Part shown: positions 18,580 through 25,989 of the stretch, one piece after another | Position numbering within the stretch: position 1 is the first letter of the stretch | Layout of the letters: each line of letters begins with the position of its first letter | Assembly: GCA_017440275.1 (NCBI GenBank) | Contig: JAFSHN010000048.1 | Coordinates: 1-55,582 of the forward strand | Origin: Bacillota bacterium | Lineage (GTDB): Bacteria; Bacillota; Clostridia; Peptostreptococcales; Anaerovoracaceae | Length of the DNA: 55,582 nucleotides | Direction of reading: 5' to 3' | Position numbers and translations under genes: made by a program | The notes under the pieces: model-generated | The model's database searches: none | What the model was told of the DNA's origin: nothing | Seen by the model: the letters and a program-made list of their open reading frames with translations, nothing else

Positions 18580-19273
18580 GACCGTTCACCTCCCCTTTGA
18601 AAACATCGTATATACCTTCGCTGTCGCGGACGATTTTGCCTTTTTCGATAGCAATTACTCTCTTCTTCATCTTGTCAACAATGTCCTTGGCATGAGTAAC
18701 CATAACTATTGTTGTTCCTCTAAGATTAATCTGTTCAAGCAAGTCCATAATTTCGGCTGCCGTAGCCGGGTCCAGGTTACCTGTAGGTTCATCGGCAATA
18801 AGTACTGTAGGATTATTTACGATTGCTCTTGCAATAGCAACTCTCTGCTGTTCACCTGCAGAAAGTTCTTCTGGATATTTGTGAGCCTTGTCGGTAATGC
18901 CTACCAAACTGAGAATCTGCGGAACCTGCTTGCGGATTTGTTTTTTATTCTTATGAAGAACTTCCATGGCAAAAGCAACATTCTCGAAAACAGTCTTTTT
19001 AGGCAAAAGTCTGAAGTCCTGGAACACGGTTCCGATTTTGCGTCTCAGTTCAGGAACTTCTCTGTTGCTCAAAGTAGTTACCTCCGCTCCGTCTACAAGA
19101 ATGCTTCCACCGTCAGCATTGATTTCTTTTAAGATAAGTTTAATAAAAGTAGATTTGCCGGCACCGCTTGGCCCCACCAAAAAAACAAAATCTCCTTTAT
19201 TTATATTAACACTTACATCGTCTAAACCTACATTGGTACGATAGGTTTTGGTTACATGATCAAACTTAATCAT
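18572..19273 (-). CDS. ftsE: Cell division ATP-binding protein FtsE
   Basis: A 233-residue ABC ATPase. Walker A GPSGAGKST, signature LSAGEQQRVAIARA, Walker B VLIADEPTGNLD and switch VTHAKD are all present. MIKFDHVTKTY at the N-terminus is typical for FtsE. First gene of ftsE-ftsX-M23. GGGGGAGCAA precedes ATG 19273, and a TATAAT lies about 50 bases upstream of the start. Confidence 0.96.
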   Translation of the reverse strand: MIKFDHVTKTYRTNVGLDDVSVNINKGDFVFLVGPSGAGKSTFIKLILKEINADGGSILVDGAEVTTLSNREVPELRRKIGTVFQDFRLLPKKTVFENVAFAMEVLHKNKKQIRKQVPQILSLVGITDKAHKYPEELSAGEQQRVAIARAIVNNPTVLIADEPTGNLDPATAAEIMDLLEQINLRGTTIVMVTHAKDIVDKMKKRVIAIEKGKIVRDSEGIYDVFKGEVNGLE

Positions 19274-19382
19274 TTGCTCCCCCTTATTGTGTGTTTTTTA
19301 AACATATGTATCTATATTATACTACATTTCGTCACTAAAGGGAATAGAAATTAATGGTAATAAATGTGTAGATACTGTGATT

Positions 19383-20009
19383 TCAGAACAGAGTAACAAT
19401 ATATTTAGACAGATTAACCAAAGCTTCCTGACTATCTTCTTCATTGGTGCTTAAACAAAAATCGGCTTTAATTTTAAGAAAACTTTCTGCCTTTTTTAAG
19501 GCAGCTCCGGAGGTGACGTTATTGAACAAAAAGAGTGTTTTTCCGGCAAATCTTTTTTTGAGATATCTTACATTCTCAACTCCCGCCATCAGATGCATTT
19601 TTGAAGGAACAATTACACATATAATCAGATCAGATCCATCAAAATCATGGTCGCAGTCCCATATCACATATTCCCCCGCAACTTCATCCGGCCTTATGGT
19701 GCAAACAGGTGATTCCGGAGTTCTGACTACCCAGTTCACCCCCTTGTAGTCATTCACGTGATTGTCAATAATGTGACCTGTCATTTTTTCAAAGAAAAAG
19801 TCTTTAAATCTCGGTTTCCGGTAAAGCTCATGTTCATAATATACCAAAGGTGATTTTTCACACTTTGAGCAGTTGCAAGAATAATCTTCCAGGAATGTAA
19901 CACTCGACTTTGACTTCCCCATCTCGATTGCCAATCTCGTCCCAATATATGTAGCTCCACTGCCCGATGAGGCTCCTAAAATAGAAATGATTTTTTGATG
20001 TTTTTTCAT
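19383..20009 (-). CDS. ParA/MinD-like protein with an atypical P-loop
   Basis: A 208-residue protein that begins KIISILGASSGSGATYIG, a glycine-rich loop in the position of a deviant Walker A motif, but with Ala-Thr where the family has Lys-Thr/Ser. Two later hydrophobic strands followed by acids (EYVIWDCDHDFDG, LIICVIVPS) look like the Walker B and following strand of the fold. A CNCSKC cluster lies at about residues 45-50, a possible metal site. Similar lysine-less proteins of unknown role exist in Clostridia. Whether it binds ATP is open. It stands alone between a terminator and the ftsE region. Confidence 0.5.
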   Translation of the reverse strand: MKKHQKIISILGASSGSGATYIGTRLAIEMGKSKSSVTFLEDYSCNCSKCEKSPLVYYEHELYRKPRFKDFFFEKMTGHIIDNHVNDYKGVNWVVRTPESPVCTIRPDEVAGEYVIWDCDHDFDGSDLIICVIVPSKMHLMAGVENVRYLKKRFAGKTLFLFNNVTSGAALKKAESFLKIKADFCLSTNEEDSQEALVNLSKYIVTLF

Positions 20010-20061
20010 CTCCCCTCCTTTTGTGCCTCGATTCTATTCCCCTTTCAGATGCAGGTCAAGG

Positions 20062-20104
20062 AAAAAAATAAAAACGCGCAAATAAAGGTTTTTTACTGCG
20101 CGTT
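20062..20104 (-). terminator. Terminator of the PrcB-domain gene
   Basis: Minus-strand AACGCGCA (20097-20104) pairs with TGCGCGTT (20073-20080), followed by TTTATTTTTTT. It lies about 30 bases after the stop at 20136. Confidence 0.88.
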
Positions 20105-20135
20105 AAAAGAATTATTTTGTTTTAGCTGTTTTTAG

Positions 20136-20600
20136 CTACTCATATTTTATCAGCAGTTCTATAGTTTCAGGAAGAGTTGTAAGGTCGGTAACCGCAACCG
20201 CATACGGATAAGTTGATACCTGTGCAACCGCTTCTCCCTCTTTAGGATCTTTAAAGAGAGTATGTACCTGCAGATTCGTTCCTTTATCAGTCTTTTCAGT
20301 GACAATTTCCTTAATAGTAACCTCGTATCCGGCAGTCGGCTTTTCACCCCTGGTAACGAGAACGTAAACCTTTCCGTCAATTAAACAACCGAGAGCCCTC
20401 TCAAGATCACGGTACTCTGGAACCACTTCAGTCTCAATGGACTGAGGGATTTGTTTTTTATCAAGCTGCTTAAAATCAATGCTCTTATTCCCGAAAATTT
20501 CCGGCAAAAGAAACATGCAGATAACTATAACAGCTGCGACACCTGTTACTGCAAGAACTTTCTTTGAAGGCTTATGCAGCAGTTTTTTATTTTCAGACAT
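20136..20600 (-). CDS. Membrane-anchored PrcB-domain protein
   Basis: A 154-residue protein with a basic start, one transmembrane helix (about residues 14-36: VLAVTGVAAVIVICMFLL) and an external C-terminal domain with RGEKPTAGYEVTI and AQVSTYPYAVAV, the pattern of the PrcB C-terminal domain found in protease-complex subunits and related surface proteins. Its role here is unknown. The ATG at 20600 has GGAGGGAG upstream; an in-frame ATG 18 bases earlier lacks one. The 300-bp word array at 20691-20989 forms its upstream region, so this gene is the likeliest target if the array acts on transcription. Confidence 0.65.
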   Translation of the reverse strand: MSENKKLLHKPSKKVLAVTGVAAVIVICMFLLPEIFGNKSIDFKQLDKKQIPQSIETEVVPEYRDLERALGCLIDGKVYVLVTRGEKPTAGYEVTIKEIVTEKTDKGTNLQVHTLFKDPKEGEAVAQVSTYPYAVAVTDLTTLPETIELLIKYE

Positions 20601-20690
20601 AAAACTCCCTCCACTCATAAGTGATATTACATCTTATGAATGCTGTCGTTTGTTTATTCTTCTATGTCTGCTTTGATAAGTATGGCAAAA

Positions 20691-20989
20691 CCTAAACATT
20701 TCAAGTTTTCTCTTATTTTTAGGCTTTTTTACTCCTTCGTGACCTAATAAAAAAAGTTTTCAGGTTATATTTAGGCACCTTGCCTAAAACAATTTTTTAT
20801 CATTATATTTTTAGGCATATTTCTGCGAATCCTAATCGACCAAAAGCGTCCAAAGTATTAATTTGACTAAAAAAATTAATTTCTCAAAGATTTTAGGTCG
20901 CTTGCCTAATTTTAATACATTGTGAAAAACTATTAGGCCACGCCTCTTAAAATAAACCTAAAATAATCCCTTTTATTTAAATATTTAGG
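20691..20989. repeat. Mirror-symmetric array of twelve alternating CCTAA / TTAGG words
   Basis: Words start at 20691(-),20719(+),20743(-),20771(+),20783(-),20811(+),20831(-),20893(+),20905(-),20933(+),20957(-),20985(+): strict alternation. Distances are 28,24,28,12,28,20,62,12,28,24,28, so the outer four intervals mirror exactly. The best copies are longer: TTTAGGCA (20770-20777) and TGCCTAAA (20781-20788) form an 8-bp hairpin with a 3-base loop. A degenerate ACTAA at 20866 is near the mirror position of word 6. The outermost spacer pair, which I aligned, shows no clear homology across the mirror. The region 20601-21029 has no gene I can support. It lies between the transketolase terminator and the PrcB-domain gene. 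Confidence 0.9.
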
Positions 20990-21029
20990 TTTTGGTGAGA
21001 AAACACATAAGGCAGTGGGCCTTTTGCAT

Positions 21030-21062
21030 AAAAAAAGAGCTGCGCACTTCAATGCACAGCTC
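21030..21062 (-). terminator. Terminator of the transketolase operon
   Basis: Minus-strand GAGCTGTGCA pairs with TGCGCAGCTC (one G-U pair) across a short loop (21037-21062), followed by seven T. The transketolase stop is 10 bases away. Confidence 0.93.
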
Positions 21063-21072
21063 AATTGTTACT

Positions 21073-21999
21073 TTATAATAGGGTTTCTACAGCCTTCACG
21101 ATATCTGCTGCTGTCATGCCATATTTTGCTTTCAGTTCATCAGGCTTGCCGGATTCGCCAAAAGTATCCTGCTGACCAACCATTGCCATCTTGCAAGGAG
21201 CCTTCTTCACGAGAACTTCTGCAACTGCACCGCCCAGACCTCCAATCACGGAGTGCTCTTCTGCAGTTACGACAGCACCTGTTTTAGCTGCTTCAACAAG
21301 AATATCTTCATCAAGAGGTTTGATAGTATGCATATCAATTACGCCCACTTCGATGCCCTTTGCAGCCAGTTCTTCTGCAGCAGCCATTGCTTCGCTTACC
21401 ATAATGCCGGTTGCAACTACTGTAGCCATGTCGCCTCTTCTCAGCCAGTTGCCTTTGCCCAGTTCAATCTTTGCGCCTTCTTCATAGAAAGTAGGAACAG
21501 AAGCTCTTCCCAGTCTTACATAGCAAGGTCCGTCGTGTTCAACAACCTGCTTCATCAGTGTCATTGTAGAAACACCATCACAAGGGTTTACAACTGTCAT
21601 ACCAGGGATAGTTCTCATCAGTGCCAAGTCTTCGAAAGTCTGATGACTGGCACCGTCTTCACCTACAGTGATGCCTGCGTGAGTTGCACAAACTTTTACA
21701 TTTGCGCGTGTATATCCGATGGAGTTGCGGATGATTTCAAATGCTCTGCCTGCTGCGAACATAGCGAATGTGCTGGCACATACCACCTTGCCGGAAAGAG
21801 CCAGACCGCAAGCTGTAGCATAAAGGTTCTGTTCTGCGATTCCCATATTGAAAAATCTTTCAGGGAATTCATTCTTAAATTCAGCAGTCATTGTGGATTT
21901 GGAAAGGTCTGCGTCCATAACGACTAAATTGGGATTTTCTTTACCGATTTCGACAAGCGCCTTGCCGTATGCCTGTCTTGTTGCCATTTTTTCTGCCAT
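21073..21999 (-). CDS. Transketolase, C-terminal subunit
   Basis: A 308-residue protein corresponding to the pyrimidine-binding and C-terminal domains of transketolase: MGIAEQNLYATACGLALSG contains the glutamate that activates thiamine diphosphate, and VCATHAGITVGEDGASHQTFED and IRNSIGYTRANVKV are typical. It forms the enzyme with the product of the adjacent gene and moves two-carbon units in the non-oxidative pentose phosphate pathway. Split transketolases are common in Clostridia and archaea. Its ATG overlaps the stop of the N-terminal gene by one base (TAATG), so the subunits are translated together. Confidence 0.93.
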   Translation of the reverse strand: MAEKMATRQAYGKALVEIGKENPNLVVMDADLSKSTMTAEFKNEFPERFFNMGIAEQNLYATACGLALSGKVVCASTFAMFAAGRAFEIIRNSIGYTRANVKVCATHAGITVGEDGASHQTFEDLALMRTIPGMTVVNPCDGVSTMTLMKQVVEHDGPCYVRLGRASVPTFYEEGAKIELGKGNWLRRGDMATVVATGIMVSEAMAAAEELAAKGIEVGVIDMHTIKPLDEDILVEAAKTGAVVTAEEHSVIGGLGGAVAEVLVKKAPCKMAMVGQQDTFGESGKPDELKAKYGMTAADIVKAVETLL

Positions 22000-22814
22000 T
22001 ACAGTGTACCTCCAAGTTCTTCAACCGCCTGTTTTGCCTGTTCGTCATTAGGTGCCTTGCCGTGCCATCCTGCCTGATCTTCCATGAAAGAAACGCCCTT
22101 ACCTTTGGAAGTCTTTGCAATGATGCAAGTTGGCTTGCCCTTACATTCTCTTGCCTTATCGAAAGCATCAAAAATCTGGCCGAAGTCATGGCCGTCTATT
22201 ACTAAAACATTGAAACCGAAGGATTCAAACTTTGCATCGATTGGTTTAACGCCCATTACATCATCGTTTTTACCGTCAATTTGTAAGCCGTTCCAGTCAA
22301 CGATTACGCAAAGGTTATCCAATTTGTAATGTGCTGATGCCATTGCAGCTTCCCAAATCAAGCCTTCCTGCAGTTCGCCGTCGCCCAGCAGCGTATAAAC
22401 TCTGCCCGGATCCTTGTCCAGCTTATTAGCCAGAGCCATACCTACACAAACAGCAAAACCTTGTCCCAGTGAACCTGTGGACATTTCTATTCCCGGAACT
22501 TTGTCTCTGTTAGGATGGCCCTGAAGGTGGCTGCCTAATTTTCTGAGAGTAAGAAGTTCTTCTACAGGGAAAAATCCTTTTTCAGCCAATGCAGCGTATT
22601 GAACAGGTGCTGCATGACCTTTGGAAAGAACGAATTTATCTCTTCCCTCCATCTTAGGATTCTGCGGGTCTATATTCATTTCTTTAAAATACAGTGCAGT
22701 AACGATGTCTGCTGCAGAAAGGGAACCGCCTGGGTGTCCGGAGCCTGCGCTATGTACTTGCTTAACGATGTCTACTCTGATGCGAGACGCGATTTCTTGA
22801 TATTCTTTGAAATC
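21999..22814 (-). CDS. Transketolase, N-terminal (ThDP-binding) subunit
   Basis: A 271-residue protein with the thiamine-diphosphate-binding domain: [17 protein letters not shown] near the start, [30 protein letters not shown], and the [13 protein letters not shown]...N motif that binds the magnesium-pyrophosphate. I chose ATG 22814, with TTGGAGGAAC immediately upstream; an in-frame ATG 18 bases earlier has no site. First gene of the two-gene unit. Confidence 0.93.
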   Translation of the reverse strand, partial: DFKEYQEIASRIRVDIVKQVHSAGSGHPGGSLSAADIVTALYFKEMNIDPQNPKMEGRDKFVLSKGHAAPVQYAALAEKGFFPVEELLTLRKLGSHLQGHPNRDKVPGIEMSTGSLGQGFAVCVGMALANKLDKDPGRVYTLLGDGELQEGLIWEAAMASAHYKLDNLCVIVDWNGLQIDGKNDDVMGVKPIDAKFESFGFNVLVIDGHDFGQIFDAFDKARECKGKPTCIIAKTSKGKGVSFMEDQAGWHGKAPNDEQAKQAVEELGGTL

Positions 22815-22851
22815 CATAAGTTCCTCCAACATTTTGTTATTTATATTGCTA

Positions 22852-22890
22852 AGGGAAAGCTTCGTCTCTTAAGGAGTCAAAGCTCTCCCT
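22852..22890. other. Hairpin in the transketolase leader / mazF 3' region
   Basis: A 13-bp stem with two G-U pairs (AGGGAAAGCTTCG, 22852-22864; CAAAGCTCTCCCT, 22878-22890). No clear T-run follows on either strand. It could be a weak mazF terminator or a leader structure of the transketolase transcript. Confidence 0.4.
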
Positions 22891-22908
22891 GACATACTTA
22901 ATTATATT

Positions 22909-23271
22909 CTAACGGTTTTCAGTCAAATTGGCAATTCCTAAACTTACACTTAATGCTTTTTCTACATCAGGAATTTGTTTTTCGTTTAAGGAACCTATTC
23001 TTTCCTTTAACCGTTGCTTATCTATAGTTCTCAGTTGTTCCAAAAGAACTACTGAATTTTTGCTGAGTCCTCCCTGTGACGCCTCGAGCTGAACATGTGT
23101 GGGAAGCTTTGCTTTACCCGTCTGTGATGTGACGGCCGCCACGATAATTGTCGGGCTGTACTTGTTTCCAACATCATTCTGTACCACCAGTACAGGTCTT
23201 ACTCCCCCTTGTTCAGAGCCTACGACGGGACTTAAATCAGCAAAAAACAGATCACCCTTTTTTACTATCAA
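22909..23271 (-). CDS. MazF/NdoA-type endoribonuclease toxin
   Basis: A 120-residue PemK/MazF-fold protein: IVKKGDLFFADLSPVVGSEQ, RPVLVVQND and TIIVAAVTSQTGKAKLPTHV are the characteristic strands with the catalytic arginine and threonine/serine. It closely follows the Bacillus NdoA pattern and would cleave mRNA at a specific short site. Start: TTG at 23271, eight bases after AAAGGGG; this gives the usual N-terminus. No MazE-like antitoxin gene precedes it, unlike most mazEF loci; upstream is nnrD, a conserved neighbourhood in Firmicutes. Confidence 0.88.
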   Translation of the reverse strand: MIVKKGDLFFADLSPVVGSEQGGVRPVLVVQNDVGNKYSPTIIVAAVTSQTGKAKLPTHVQLEASQGGLSKNSVVLLEQLRTIDKQRLKERIGSLNEKQIPDVEKALSVSLGIANLTENR

Positions 23272-23317
23272 GTCCAACACCCCTTTAATCTCAAATCTAG
23301 TCCTTGGTGTCTTGGAA

Positions 23318-24178
23318 TCAGTCAGTCAGTTTTTTTAATGCTAAAGCCGTATAATAAGCCAGATCTCCGGCAATGAGGCCGTATTCCCCTAAAGCCTCTG
23401 CCGCCAGGTCTCCCGCCAGTCCATGTACGAATACTCCGCAAACGGCTGCTTCCTGTGCAGTGAACCTTGTTCCGTCAGGTTTTTTCTGTCCTGCCAGTCC
23501 GGTAATTATTCCGGTGAGCACATCTCCGGAGCCTGCAGTTGCCATGCCGGGATTTCCTGTAGTATTAGTATATGTTTCTTCTTTGCCTGTGGCTACTAAA
23601 GTAGCGTTACCTTTCAGCACAGAAATCGCCCCCGTTTTTTCGTAAAGGGCTCTCGCGTTGTATTCACGCTCCGTGCTGTTAAAATAATCTCCGAGAAGAC
23701 GCTTTGCCTCTCCAATATGAGGAGTTATGACAGTGCTTCCCGTTTTTCTTCTTTTTAAAGCAACAAACAGATTATTATGGGCAACAACATTAAGTCCGTC
23801 TGCATCCAACACCAAAGTGCCGTCAAAATTTTCAATCATATGTCTGACAGCTTTGACGCTTGATTCACTTTCCCCCAATCCAGGACCAATGGCCGCTGCG
23901 TCATAACGGTCAAGGTCGATGTTAGAAAAGTCACGTTCAAGACAAGTGGCTTCCGGAACGCCCACTTGTACGACGGGAAATAATTCTCTCGGAACAGCGA
24001 CCTGTACTAAACCGCTTCCGGCTCTGAGAGCGCCTCGTGCTGCCAGCACCGCCGCCCCTGCCATTCCTTCAGAGCCTGCCACAATCAAAATCCGTCCGCA
24101 GTCTCCTTTATGTATTTCCCTATTGCGCTTTTCGATTATAGTTTTGACCGTTTTTTCCGTAATAATACTGTTTGCCAT
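23318..24178 (-). CDS. nnrD: ADP-dependent NAD(P)H-hydrate dehydratase
   Basis: A 286-residue ribokinase-like repair enzyme that dehydrates damaged NAD(P)HX using ADP. Motifs: GRILIVAGSEGMAGAAVLA, AIGPGLGES, LDADGLN, TPHIGEAKRLL and the C-terminal TAGSGDVLTGIITGL. It matches the C-terminal half of the bifunctional Nnr; no NnrE epimerase half is fused. I chose ATG 24178, preceded by GGAG eight bases upstream; a longer frame reads back into the mgtE end and is not used. It lies just after the mgtE terminator and before mazF. Confidence 0.9.
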   Translation of the reverse strand: MANSIITEKTVKTIIEKRNREIHKGDCGRILIVAGSEGMAGAAVLAARGALRAGSGLVQVAVPRELFPVVQVGVPEATCLERDFSNIDLDRYDAAAIGPGLGESESSVKAVRHMIENFDGTLVLDADGLNVVAHNNLFVALKRRKTGSTVITPHIGEAKRLLGDYFNSTEREYNARALYEKTGAISVLKGNATLVATGKEETYTNTTGNPGMATAGSGDVLTGIITGLAGQKKPDGTRFTAQEAAVCGVFVHGLAGDLAAEALGEYGLIAGDLAYYTALALKKLTD

Positions 24179-24191
24179 AATTTTTTCTCCG

Positions 24192-24224
24192 TAAAAAAAC
24201 AGAACCGGAAACTTGTCCGGTTCT
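24192..24224 (-). terminator. Terminator of mgtE
   Basis: Minus-strand AGAACCGGA / TCCGGTTCT (9 bp, loop CAAGTT), followed by GTTTTTTT. The nnrD ribosome binding site begins only a few bases beyond, so leaky readthrough may feed nnrD-mazF. Confidence 0.93.
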
Positions 24225-24228
24225 ATAT

Positions 24229-25632
24229 TTATAATCCTAATATCAATTTTGCCATTACAAAGTAAATCAGTACTGATACCATATCTGTCAATGATGCAAT
24301 AACCGGATTTGCCATCAATGCAGGGTCCACATTGAGTTTCTTTGCAAGCATAGGTACCATACCGCCAAGACATTTCGCGAAAGTTACTATCAAAATCAGT
24401 GACAAGCATACTGTAGCTGCAATCAGCGGACTTTCACCATCTAACCAAATGATTTTGGCAAAGTTAAATACACTGAGAACGGCTCCTACGCAAAAACTGA
24501 TTCTGAATTCTTTCCAAAGAACTCTTAAAGTGTCCTCAAGTTCCACTTCGTTAAGTGCAAGTCCGCGGACAATAAGAGTGGATGCCTGGGAACCGGTGTT
24601 GCCTCCCATTCCCATAAGAAGCGGCATATATGCTACAAGTACAATTACCTTTGACAAGACCTCTTCAAATCCCGAAATAATCGCCCCTGTAAGCATCAGT
24701 GCAACCATCATCATCAAAAGCCACGGAAGTCTGGCTTTGACATGCTGAAAAACAGTCTTGTCAAGATATTCTTTGTCAGAGTCTTCTAAATCGATGATAC
24801 CTGCCATACGTTCGATATCCTCTGTGTTCTCATCTTCGATTACGTCCAGAATATCGTCGATGGTAATGATACCAACCAGTCTGTGTTCTTTATCTACTAC
24901 CGGCATAGCGATAAAGTCATATTTTTTGAACACTTCAGAAACTTCTTCTCTGTCATCATAAACATTTACCCATACATAGTCTGTATGCATAACGTCCTGA
25001 ATCTTTATCCAGTCTTCAGAAATAACCAGAGTGCTCAATGAGATAATTCCTATAAGCTTACGCCCGGAATCTTTTACGTAACAAGTATAAAGAGTCTCTG
25101 CATCCATCCCTACGTCTTTAATATGTGCCAAAGCTTCGCCTACGGTCATACCCATTTCAAGGCTGATGTAGTTAGGTGTCATCAAACTGCCGGCACAATT
25201 GTCGGGATAATTTAAGAATGTATTGATAAGATGTCTTTCATCTTTAGGTGTCTTTTCCAGAATCATATCTACCAGCGTAGCCGGTAGTTCTTCCAAAATA
25301 TCGATCTTATCATCGAAGTCCAGTTCCTGAACGATATAGCTCAATTCAGCTTCTGTAATGCCTTCTACAATCTTCAGCTGGTCGTCAGATGGCAGATAGG
25401 AGAACACTTCTACCGATACGTCTTTTGGAAGCAGTCTGTAAATCACAATAGTGGACTCAAGAATATCTCTGTCTTCCAGCATTTCCTCAAACATTTCAGC
25501 AATATCCGCTTCATTATATTTGAGGAGTTCGTCTCTTGCTTTGAAGTACTTCTTTTCACTTATGAAATTGAATATTTTTTCAAGAGACTCTTCTGCAGCA
25601 AGTTCAGGCTGCATAATGATCATTGGATCCAT
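24229..25632 (-). CDS. mgtE: Magnesium transporter MgtE
   Basis: A 467-residue Mg2+ channel/transporter. The acidic cytosolic N-domain (about 20-135), a CBS pair (about 145-270; SLMTPNYISLEMGMTVGEAL, LVGIITIDDILDVIEDE), a plug helix and five transmembrane helices (about 300-465) are in normal order. GNTGSQAST and NVDPALMANPVIASLTDMV, with the conserved pore aspartate, identify the family. High magnesium closes the channel through the N and CBS domains. ATG 25632 has AGGAGGAGATTTAG upstream. A 28-codon leader frame precedes it; I see no M-box riboswitch. Confidence 0.95.
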   Translation of the reverse strand: MDPMIIMQPELAAEESLEKIFNFISEKKYFKARDELLKYNEADIAEMFEEMLEDRDILESTIVIYRLLPKDVSVEVFSYLPSDDQLKIVEGITEAELSYIVQELDFDDKIDILEELPATLVDMILEKTPKDERHLINTFLNYPDNCAGSLMTPNYISLEMGMTVGEALAHIKDVGMDAETLYTCYVKDSGRKLIGIISLSTLVISEDWIKIQDVMHTDYVWVNVYDDREEVSEVFKKYDFIAMPVVDKEHRLVGIITIDDILDVIEDENTEDIERMAGIIDLEDSDKEYLDKTVFQHVKARLPWLLMMMVALMLTGAIISGFEEVLSKVIVLVAYMPLLMGMGGNTGSQASTLIVRGLALNEVELEDTLRVLWKEFRISFCVGAVLSVFNFAKIIWLDGESPLIAATVCLSLILIVTFAKCLGGMVPMLAKKLNVDPALMANPVIASLTDMVSVLIYFVMAKLILGL

Positions 25633-25678
25633 CTAAATCTCCTCCTTTTCTTTCAGCCCAGCCCGGCTGCCCGGAGAT

Positions 25679-25765
25679 TTAACGTTCAGAAACCTCTTTA
25701 GCAGGAGCAAAGGCTATATTATTTTTTGGTCTTATTCGGTTATTCCCGTCCGGAACACTATCCAT
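25679..25765 (-). CDS. Candidate 28-residue leader peptide upstream of mgtE
   Basis: A short frame, MDSVPDGNNRIRPKNN then IAFAPAKEVSER, begins at ATG 25765 with GAAAGGAG seven bases upstream and ends 46 bases before the mgtE start, downstream of a good promoter. A GC-rich stretch (GGCAGCCGGGCTG) lies between it and the mgtE ribosome binding site. It may be a regulatory leader or simply a short gene; the sequence gives no family. Confidence 0.4.
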   Translation of the reverse strand: MDSVPDGNNRIRPKNNIAFAPAKEVSER

Positions 25766-25803
25766 AACTTTTACTCCTTTCTTTAATGGTCCTTAACTGT
25801 TAT

Positions 25804-25833
25804 ATTATAAACCTTTTTTGTGCAAATTGGCAA
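25804..25833 (-). promoter_or_regulatory. Promoter of the leader peptide and mgtE
   Basis: Minus-strand TTGCCA (25828-25833), 18-base spacer, TATAAT (25804-25809), about 40 bases before the leader ATG. Confidence 0.65.
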
Positions 25834-25891
25834 TATTAAAAAACCGTTTTTGCACTCTAAAAAATACATGGATATTGTATACATGCGGGTG

Positions 25892-25920
25892 TTGACAACA
25901 CTTTACCAAAGTGTTAAATT
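25892..25920 (+). promoter_or_regulatory. gdhA promoter with palindromic operator
   Basis: TTGACA (25892-25897) and a -10 of the form TTAAAT/TAAATT (25914-25920) enclose a perfect inverted repeat, AACACTTT-ACC-AAAGTGTT (25897-25915). A dimeric repressor bound there would block RNA polymerase. The regulator is not identified. Confidence 0.7.
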
Positions 25921-25989
25921 GAAAATGACGACGTTAAATAAATTATTAACGCCCTAATTTTACCATTAGGAGAAAAGAGGAGATAAACT

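Noticed and set aside
21253..21927. A 224-codon plus-strand frame opposite the transketolase gene
   Set aside because: Cysteine- and histidine-rich shadow frame; the minus strand encodes a clear enzyme.
24179..24409. N-terminal extension of nnrD by 77 codons
   Set aside because: It runs through the mgtE terminator into the mgtE coding region; ATG 24178 has a proper GGAG site and gives the family N-terminus.
25633..25860. M-box (ykoK) magnesium riboswitch upstream of mgtE
   Set aside because: The leader is too short and I cannot find the conserved core; a short peptide frame occupies it instead.
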